Shown: positions 56,900-64,000 of the stretch, piece by piece
How the letters are laid out: every line of letters begins with the position of its first letter
Numbering within the stretch: position 1 is the stretch's first letter
DNA from: Dermatemys mawii
Lineage: Eukaryota; Chordata; Testudines; Dermatemydidae
Assembly (NCBI GenBank): GCA_007922305.1
Contig: ML677328.1
Location: 7,958,540-8,022,539, forward strand
Length of the DNA: 64,000 nt
Direction: 5' to 3'
Translations under genes and position numbers: made by a program
Notes under the pieces: model-generated
Seen by the model: only the letters and a program-made list of their open reading frames with translations
Databases searched by the model: none
Told to the model about the DNA's origin: nothing

Positions 56900-59050
56900 C
56901 AAACAAATAGGATTTAAGATAACTTGTGGCTACATAGTACAAAATACATATAAACCATTTCAAAATCAATGCCACAACCAGAACGCTGTTCCTATTCCCA
57001 GCATTTACCAAGAACTCAGGCCCAAACAGGTGAAGCAGTTTGCTAAAAATCACACATGCCAGCAAGATCAGAATGTTGACCTTCTACCTACAAGAACTAA
57101 TCTGAACCTTCCTCCAACTAGGGTTCAAGATTTACAAATGACATATGTTTTTTACGCTTTCAGATTTTAATGAAACACTGAGAAGTTCCAGTCAGCTGAG
57201 TAAGATAAACAGACAATGATTTGGGGTTATATTAAGATACAGTGAAACGTGAAATAGAGCAGGATACATTTTTTCAATTAAAAACTTGGGGGTGGAAGGC
57301 AAAAATGTGGACTCAGGCCAAAACATTTTGTGAATTTGCATTGAATTAATTTAACTGTTTCAGACTAAAATATTGCCTATTTTTTTCTGAAAAATTCTCA
57401 AACACAATTTTTAAATCAAATTGTCTTTCATTTAGAAGTTTCCTTAAGTTATATTTTGTGTGTTAAAAATACTTAATTCAAAAATGAAACATTTATTTCA
57501 AGTCACAGGAAACATTCTGTACAACCCAAAATGAGATTTTTCCTAACTTTTCAGAACAGCCAGCCAACTCAACCCATGAATGATGTATACGACTCCAACC
57601 TGAACTTTTGACGGCACATCCAATCTTAAACTTCCAACACTTAACATTTGATGGTAATTTAGAGGTTCCATACTACAAACCGACTGACTTTAGTGTACAG
57701 TGAGCTCCCACAAAATATATCCAGAGTGAACCACTGCGTGAATGGAAAATTACTCTCCTTCTTGTGAAGATGGGGACAACTCAGAAGCTATTTCCAAGTG
57801 GAGCACAGACAACAGGGCATTGGGTGTTGCTGCCAGGAACAAAACAGGGCAAGTCATCAGCAGACCCACACCAGGAACAGGTGGTGACCAGGAGGACTCA
57901 CCACTCTTTTCCAGTCAGGGCACCAACCACCCTTAGGATATTAGGATGGAAACACTGTTTCCATCTCATTAGGTCAGGATGTCTCACTAGCAGGGAACAA
58001 CTATAACCTGTTAAGGAAGCTTTTATCTTGACTACACTTTTACTAGTGGAAAAAGATTCTAGTTCCTTCTTGGAAAATACAGAACCCAAATTCAAAAAAG
58101 GTGTGAAGCGTTCACAGCTCCCATTTATCTCAGCAGAAGCTGCAATTGCTCAGCACCTCTGAACAATCAGGCCTATAAAACTAATGTAGAATATAACCAG
58201 AATCTCGAGTGCAGCCATATATATCTGTGTAATCACTGTATATGCATTTAACCTGTCATTGTATTACAAAACCACTTGCCAGGGTATAAGATAACCTGCT
58301 ATATGGCTTATCCAAAAGGTCAGAGTCCTAATAGAAGTGTAGAACTAGAATTCTATAGAACAATTTCTTGTAATTCAGGAAATAAATATAACTTTTTAAT
58401 TTAAAGCCTGCATATAGTATGCACACTACCAACAGGTCAATTGACTAACATTTTTATTAAACATCCAGATAAGTTCAGTACAAGCACCTCATTTACTCTT
58501 GCATAATTGGCTTAGAGTAGGTAAAAATCATTCAGTATTTAGATATTGATACAAGACAGGCGTTAGAAACGCCAAACAGAGGAAACTCCAGAAGACAATG
58601 CAAATCTGCAAGGAACAACAGATACAATAATGGAAAATGACATTAGGTCTTGAAAAGAAAACATTAGATGTAACATTACATTTGCAATTCCATAGTAAAG
58701 GTTGTGTTGGGGCCAGCCTTTTAAATCCCACAACTTCATTGTTACAGTGAAAACTATATATTTGAAATGGCATGGGGCTGCACTGTTCTAAGCAACTGTG
58801 TTCTCACTCCAGGGTATTCACTCTTCTAGTATGCCTGAGTAAATAGTTTTGAAAAAAATTAACCTCTCCCAGATTTCACCACTCACAAACTCCTCCCTTG
58901 GAATTACATTCTGTAATAAGCTTATTTCTTCTTTTTCAATTTGCCTTGCTGAAATGACATCGCTTATTCTACTCACAGATGCAAATATTCTCTTAGCAGT
59001 GGGGTAGCCACTACTGACCCCAGCTGACACTGGAATGCCATTCTGGTAGG
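56900..59050. other. No gene seen; AT-rich repeat and one unassigned frame
   Basis: AT-rich sequence at 57255-57560 (CAGGCCAAAACATTTTGTGA, TTTATTTCAAGTCACAGG) resembles a dispersed repeat also near 37020 and 53200. A 64-codon frame at 57742-57936 (starting MENYSPSCEDGDNSEA) has a polar, protein-like composition, but I know no match and see no splice signals that decide it. Confidence 0.35.
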
Positions 59051-59056
59051 CATCCT

Positions 59057-59770
59057 ACACACACACACACAGTAAGAAAGTCCCAGCCCTGAAGAGCTTA
59101 CAGTCTAAATAGACAAGACAAAGTAGTGATGCTAAATTCCCTTTGTGCTATCCTAAAATCTAGCATGCTTCAGCAGCAACTGTGGGAACAGCAAGCTGTG
59201 GACTACGAACTGCAGAATGCTGTGAAAACATCCTGGTTCCTGCCAGGAAGTATGCTCTGCCCTCCCAGCAAGAAGGTTTAGCACCAAAGCTGGGAGCATG
59301 AGGCAAGTAGAGGTGGCTGCTAGACTGGAATTGTGTTCTAGGTTTCCTTAGAAAATGAAACTTCATTCTTGGTGGTGTGGTCTGAGAGGAACACACTGGC
59401 ACACAATGCAGAGCACATTTTACATAACTCTGGGGTTCCTCAAAGCCACAAGGTAGACTTACCCATACCCTATCTTTAATAACCTCATACTGGGACAGTG
59501 AACAGCAATGGGGCTTACGTTAGTAATTATCCCCATGAGGAACTAAGGCATAGTAAAAAGATGAACTTGGGTCTTCAAAACACTTAGGCATGTGCCTAAC
59601 TTTAAGCACAAGTAGTCCCATTGATTCAAATGGGACTCCTCATAAACTTAAGTACCTGGCTGAACTGGGACTTAAATGACTTTCCAAAGGTCATGCAGCC
59701 TGTGGCAGAGCAGGAACTGAATCCATAGCTCCCAGGACCTAATCCTGTTCCTTACCCATAATACCAAACC
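59057..59770 (-). repeat. MIR-like SINE pieces, the second split by a hairpin repeat
   Basis: GAAGAGCTTACAGTCTAAAT at 59092 is the head seen at 4047. The antisense MIR body resumes at 59528 (TTATCCCCATGAGGAACTAA) and ends near 59770 after CAGAGCAGGAACTGAATCC. Between 59578 and about 59672 the body is interrupted by a hairpin repeat with arms ACTTAGGCATGTGCCTAAC and CATAAACTTAAGTACCTGG. A short CA microsatellite is at 59057-59071. DNA from 59155 to 59500 is not recognised. The order shows the hairpin repeat is younger than this MIR copy. Confidence 0.6.
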
Positions 59771-59974
59771 TTCCTTTCCAGTATCATTAGTGAACATAAG
59801 TACTCAGGTGCCACAGTGAAGACAAAATGATTTATTAGGTCAGTAGGAATGGTCATGTACAGACTTCATTACAGCCCAATATTCCACCTAATCTGGTGCC
59901 CTGCCTTTAGCAGCTGTCAGTGGTGGAATGGTTCCCTGCAATCTCATACCTAAGGCTAAATAACTACTAGATCA

Positions 59975-61600
59975 AAACAAGAAGTCCTTGTGGCACCTCA
60001 GAGACTAACATTTATTTTGGCATAAGCTTTCCTGGGCTAAAACCCACTTCAGGCACATGGAGTGGAAAATATAGTAGAGGTACAAATACAGGGCATATGA
60101 AGAGATGGGAGTTGCCTTACCAAGTGTGGGGAGGTCAGTGCTAACAAGCCAATTCAGTTATGGTTGAAGTGGGCTATACTCAATAGCTGACAGATGAAAA
60201 GGGATGGAAATCACTTTTGTAGTGCAAATGAGGCCAATATAATCAAGGTGGCCTTTTTCAAACAGTTAACAAGAAGGTGAGTATCAGCAGGGGCAAATTA
60301 GTTTTTGTAATGACCCATTCACTCCCAGTCTGTATTCAGGCCTAATTTGATGGTGTCCAGTTTGCAAATGAATTCTAGTACTGCAGTTTCTCATTGGAGT
60401 CTGCTTTTCAAGTTTTTTTGTTGAAGAATTACCAGTTTTAAGTCTGTTATTGAGTGTCCAGAGAGATTGAAGTGTTCTCCTATTGGTTTTTGAATGTTAT
60501 TCTTGATGTCAGATTTGTGTCCATTCATTCTTTTGCATAGAGACTGTCCGGTTTAGCCAATGTACATGGCAGAGGGGCATTGCTGGCACGTGACAGCATG
60601 TATCACATTGGTAGATGTGCAGGTGAACAAGTCCCTGATGGTGTGGCTGATGGGGTTAGGTCCTATGATGATAGATATGCAGACAGAGTTAGCATCAGGG
60701 TTTGTTGCAGGGCTTAGTTCCTGGGTTAGTGTTTTTGTTGTGGTGTGTAGTTGCTGATGGTATTTGCCTCAGGTTGGGGGGCTATCTGTAAGGGGATGCT
60801 GGCCTGTCTCCCAAGGTCTATGAGAGTGAGGGATCATCCTTTAGGATAGGTTGTAGATCCTTGATGGTGTGCTGGAGAGGTTTTACTTGGTAGCTGTAGG
60901 TGATAGCTAATGACATTCTGTTACTTTTTTTGTTGGGCCTGTCTTGTAGTAGGTGACTTCTGAGTACCCTTCTGGCTCTGTCAATCTGTTTCTTCACTTC
61001 ACCAGGTGGGTACTGTAGGTTTAAGAATGCTTGATAGAGATTCTGTAGGTGTTTGTGTCTCAGGGATTGGAGCAAATGCAGTTGTATTTTAAGAGCTTGG
61101 CTGTAGACAATGGATTGTGTGATGTGGTCTGGATGAAAGCTGGAGGCATGTAGGCAAGTGTAGTCTACACTTGCCTACATGCAGTGGTGGTGGTGTCAGC
61201 AGTTGTGGTGTTTATGTGACCATCGCTTATTTGCACTGTAGTGTTCAGGAAGTGGATGTCTTGCATGGACTGGTCCTGGCTGAGGTTGATGGTGGGGTGG
61301 AAATTGTTGAAATTCTGGTGGAATTCCTCAAGGGTCTCTTTTCTATGTGTCCAGATGATGAAGGTGTCATCAATGTAGTACAAGTACAGTAGGGGCTTTA
61401 GGGGACAAGAGCTGAAGCAGCATTGTTTTAAGTCAGTCATAAAAATGTTGGCATACTGTGGGGCCATGCGGGTACCCATAGCAGTCCCGCTGACTTGAAG
61501 GTATAAATTGTCCCCAAATCTGAAATAGTTGTGGGTGAGAACAAAGTCAAAGTTCAGCCATCAGGTTTGCTGTGACATTATCGGGGATACTGGATCAAAG
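59975..61600 (-). pseudogene. Penelope-like retroelement: RT, GIY-YIG endonuclease and tail
   Basis: On the minus strand this is a 5'-truncated Penelope-like element. The RT begins near 61600 (FDFVLTHNYFRFGDNLYLQV at about 61560-61500), continues with MGTRMAPQYANIF at 61479-61441 and the catalytic YIDD at 61377-61366, and runs on through VKKQIDRARRV near 60990 and LQPILKDD near 60845. The GIY-YIG endonuclease block reads VTCQQCPSAMYIG (about 60590-60557), followed by a stop codon (60556-60554) at the residue usually occupied by E, then TGQSL. NGHKSDI lies near 60510. The tail ends at GTGCCACAAGGACTTCTTG near 59985. Penelope-like elements replicate by target-primed reverse transcription using this endonuclease. 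Stops, frameshifts and a palindrome at 61146-61182 show it is inactive. Confidence 0.88.
61146..61182. repeat. Perfect 37-bp palindrome inside the RT frame
   Basis: GCATGTAGGCAAGTGTAG is followed by one T and its exact complement CTACACTTGCCTACATGC. It breaks the Penelope-like protein after the ACRQV residues (minus strand), where related elements continue without such a repeat. A template-switch event that copied one arm back is the simplest explanation. Confidence 0.95.
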
Positions 61601-61604
61601 TTAT

Positions 61605-62600
61605 TTCACTTCTAAGATGAGACAATAGAAAGACTGCTTGAGTGTTAAAGTTTGGTAATCTCTCCTCACATTTACATTTAGAAATTTGAAAGCTTACCAA
61701 AATCTTTTCTTCAAACCATATTTACATTATTGATGAGTTTTTTTTGTTTTTTTCCCTCCAAATATTGGACTGCTGGACAATGATTTTAAACCCCCAAAAA
61801 ACAAGCATACACAGGATCTAATCCAAAACCAATGGAAATACTTCTGACTTCAATTAAGTCTGAATCCAGCCCCCGCAAAATATGAACTCTGCAAACACAT
61901 AAAAGGAATGGGTGTAAAGGGGAGTATATAACATGTTGGCCCCTCCAAACTTGAAACATATCTTTCCTAAAGGAGGACAATTTTAGTAAAAATAAGAATT
62001 GTAAGAAAAGGAGAACCTAATTTTTGAGCATTCCATTTTCTTTTAACTGATGCCAGGCAATCTCAGATATCTACAGTTCTCTCTCGTGTGGTACAGACAG
62101 AAAATCTCTTTTCCAACATTTCTGAGAAATTATCTGAACTACCCTTAGAGGCTAATAATTACTAAAAGTTGTGCTAGTGGCCAAACACCCTCATTTATCT
62201 TGATTAAATCCTTTAGAGATTGTGACACAATCTGAACTGTGTATCACACAGTGTCTGTGTCAGGCCACCATTAAACAAGTAATTGATTTAGCCTTTCCCC
62301 CTATTTTGATAAAATTATTTTTCCTTAACCAAATTTACGTAAATGTTCTGCAAAGCAGTGGACTATTAGCTCCTTCCCTACTACACGTCCCTTTTCCAGG
62401 CCAGATAAGGGGAAAGGTCCTGAATGAGATGTGGTCTGGCTCTGGGAGTCGGAGCCACAGAGCAGCAGGGAGCTGGAGAGAGATTCCTGAGATAGGCTGT
62501 GATTGCCAGATAATACATCTGGGTGCAGGTCTGTTTATGGGGGAACATCAGCAGCTGAGCAGTGCATCAGTGCAGAGAGGCCCAGTAAGAGACACTAAAT
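61605..62600. other. No gene seen
   Basis: AT-rich with a T-run near 61739. The 128-codon plus frame at 62222-62608 has no recognisable domain and runs into the hAT MITE, so it is probably fortuitous. GC-rich sequence from about 62400 may belong to an undelimited LTR-like repeat. Confidence 0.4.
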
Positions 62601-62723
62601 TAGCGTGACCAGATGTCCTGATTTGATAGGGACAGTCCCAATATTTGGGGCATTTTCTTATATAGGCTCCTATTATAATCCACCCTCATCCTGATTTTTC
62701 ACACTTGCTATCTGGTCACCCTA
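62601..62723. mobile_element. 123-bp hAT MITE, copy 2
   Basis: The ends TAGCGTGACCAG and CTGGTCACCCTA are inverted with one mismatch. The flanks are CACTAAAT (62593-62600) and CACTAACT (62724-62731), an 8-bp duplication with one mismatch. Same family as 41734-41855, in opposite orientation. Confidence 0.9.
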
Positions 62724-62731
62724 CACTAACT

Positions 62732-63230
62732 GAACTTGGCTTAGGAGCCTGCAAGGGCTTATTTGCAGAAACAGAAACTGGGGTGGTGAAGCACTAGGAC
62801 TGGAGAGCCCTGACTCTTGATCCAACTGCCCATAGATGCAAACAACTGCTATTGCTCACTTGAACTGTAACTGTTTAAGCCTCTGTACCTAGGTTATTTG
62901 CAAGCTCTCTCTTTCCTGACAACCCTAGTAAAATAATCCTTCATTTAGCCATGTGTCTGGGTTAGCACTAACAAGCCCTAGCTGCTAGTGCACACACAGT
63001 GCTGGTCACTGAGGTGCAGTACACCTGACATGTTACTGCCACTGTAAGGGGTTGGTGTACTGGGCAGCCACAATAATTACAAAGCAAAGAGCCAAGGTAC
63101 ACGATACTGCATTCTGCATCCTGATGACATGTCTAAAGATTTTTTTCCTTTAATACCAAAGATAATTGTACTTATGCTTCACAAAGTGATAGTGCTAGTT
63201 AACTGGTTACTAGGTTCTTATCCTCACATT
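62732..63230. other. Possible LTR-like flank, undelimited
   Basis: The DNA on both sides of the hAT MITE (about 62410-63060) has LTR-like character: moderate GC, a GTAAAATAATCCTTCATTT region near 62928 and CTGGGTTAGCACTAAC after it. I could not find TG...CA ends with a duplication, so it is reported only as a possibility. Confidence 0.25.
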
Positions 63231-63234
63231 CTCG

Positions 63235-63310
63235 AGGGCCTGTGTTACACAGGAGATCAGACTAGATCGTAACCAGGTGCTTTCAGATCTTAAAAATCTA
63301 TTTAAAAAAA
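63235..63310 (+). mobile_element. CR1 LINE 3' terminal fragment
   Basis: GGGCCTGTGTTACACAGG, GATCAGACTAGATCG and TTAAAAATCTATTT follow the last 70 bases of the CR1 family whose antisense copy ends at 8483. Typical heavy 5' truncation. Confidence 0.75.
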
Positions 63311-63840
63311 TAAAGTGCATAAGCAGTTCCATTGCTAGATCAGAGATACTGTCCTGACAATTTTGCTGCTGAAGGCCAAATATATATCTCTCCACATGGC
63401 ACAGAAGCAAAAGTGTGCAAATTCCCTTGATGCATTTCATGCCAAACTCCTTGGCTGTACGCAGTATGGTTTTACATAGGAGAACAGTTATCTGATTTGT
63501 ACTTAGAGTCTATGTAAAAAGTAGATTAAGTAACTACTAAAGGATCATTTGACAAAGAACAGCCAGACAAATAAGCAATTTAACTATATTCTCTGAGTGC
63601 TTTGGCTCAAAATTCAGCTTGTGCTAAGAAAAATATAATTTGACAGCACAAATGTCGAGAATAAAAGGGGACAAAAGACTCCACAAAATGGAAATATTTC
63701 CATTAATGTGTATGTATTATATAGTTTTAATTTCACTACAAACAGCTCAATATTTAAACATTCCCCTGCATTGCTGGAAACTAAAGGACAAGGGAGTAGA
63801 CTGTCTTGCCTAGAGGTCACAGTTGGGCTTGTGTCCACAA
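63311..63840. other. No gene seen
   Basis: AT-rich DNA without recognised features. Confidence 0.4.
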
Positions 63841-64000
63841 GTCAAGGACAGCCACAGTGTCGGAGTCAGCAAGCAAGGATCAGAGTAATTGCTCAAGCCA
63901 AGATCGATAGGTGAGAGTCAGGCCAGGGATGGGGACTGGAGATCAGAGATCAACCACCAGGCTGGCATCAGGATGGAGAGTCACAGTTAAGATGGGAGTC
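63840..64000. repeat. GTCAGG/GATCAGAG-rich repeat, cut by window end
   Basis: Short words such as GGATCAGAG, GAGTCAG, CCAAG and GATGGGAG recur loosely, as in the LTR or leader part of the gypsy element at 12600-12760. It may be the start of another gypsy LTR continuing past the window. Confidence 0.35.

Noticed and set aside
57742..57936. 64-codon frame with protein-like composition
   Set aside because: Too short to judge; no known match, and no clear acceptor and donor pair that would make it an exon.
62222..62608. 128-codon plus-strand frame
   Set aside because: No recognisable domain; it ends inside a hAT MITE and has no supporting splice or promoter signal.

Overview
This window is vertebrate nuclear DNA, most likely from a turtle. 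It is AT-rich and has no long open reading frames. It is dense in CR1 LINEs, Penelope-like retroelements with a GIY-YIG endonuclease, solo LTRs, Ty3/gypsy remnants, MIR-like SINEs, and hAT, Harbinger and Tigger-type MITEs. That mix, and several families I recognise from chelonian genomes, are the basis for the host call; it is an inference from repeats, not from a gene. I found no convincing host exon, tRNA, rRNA, CRISPR array or bacterial-style gene. The window reads as intergenic or deep intronic sequence.

Layout. 1-8.2 kb: a solo LTR (1092-1799), a 676-bp Harbinger-type MITE (2625-3300), a smaller MITE, a MIR-like SINE and a 1480-bp retroviral-type LTR (4282-5761). 8.5-13.0 kb: a nested block. 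The 3' end of a CR1 lies on the minus strand (8483-9185), back to back with the 5' half of a CR1 on the plus strand (9190-11643). That half is split by a minus-strand copy of the 1.4-kb LTR, which holds a 400-N gap. An internally deleted Ty3/gypsy element follows (11645-13030, minus). 13.8-16.5 kb: a Penelope-like tail, then two different LTRs (14186-15242 and 15569-16540). 20.1-25.0 kb: the third 1.4-kb LTR, a GC-rich repeat, a MITE and a minus-strand LTR with clear CCAAT and TATA boxes. 25-29.6 kb: mostly single-copy-looking AT-rich DNA with a small cluster of octamer motifs. 29.6-35.0 kb: a Tigger-type MITE and two more solo LTRs. 35-49.5 kb: mostly quiet DNA with scattered MIR, hairpin and hAT pieces. 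49.8-51.8 kb: a plus-strand Penelope-like element carrying a perfectly delimited 294-bp hAT element and a second insert. 54.4-64 kb: a solo LTR, a fold-back Penelope tail, a SINE split by another repeat, a minus-strand Penelope-like element with RT and endonuclease domains (59975-61600), a second copy of a 123-bp hAT MITE, and a CR1 tail.

Nothing here works together as a pathway. The value of the window is its insertion history, because element ends, target-site duplications and nesting order can be read directly. Nine LTR copies from seven families are delimited, most with 4- or 5-bp target duplications. None has a recognisable provirus interior beside it, so LTR-LTR recombination to solo LTRs appears to be the rule. 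I did not find a previously undescribed functional system. The most unusual structures are the inverted CR1 block that fits twin priming, the fold-back Penelope tail, a perfect 37-bp palindrome inside a reverse-transcriptase reading frame, and a MITE built around repeated AGCGCT palindromes.
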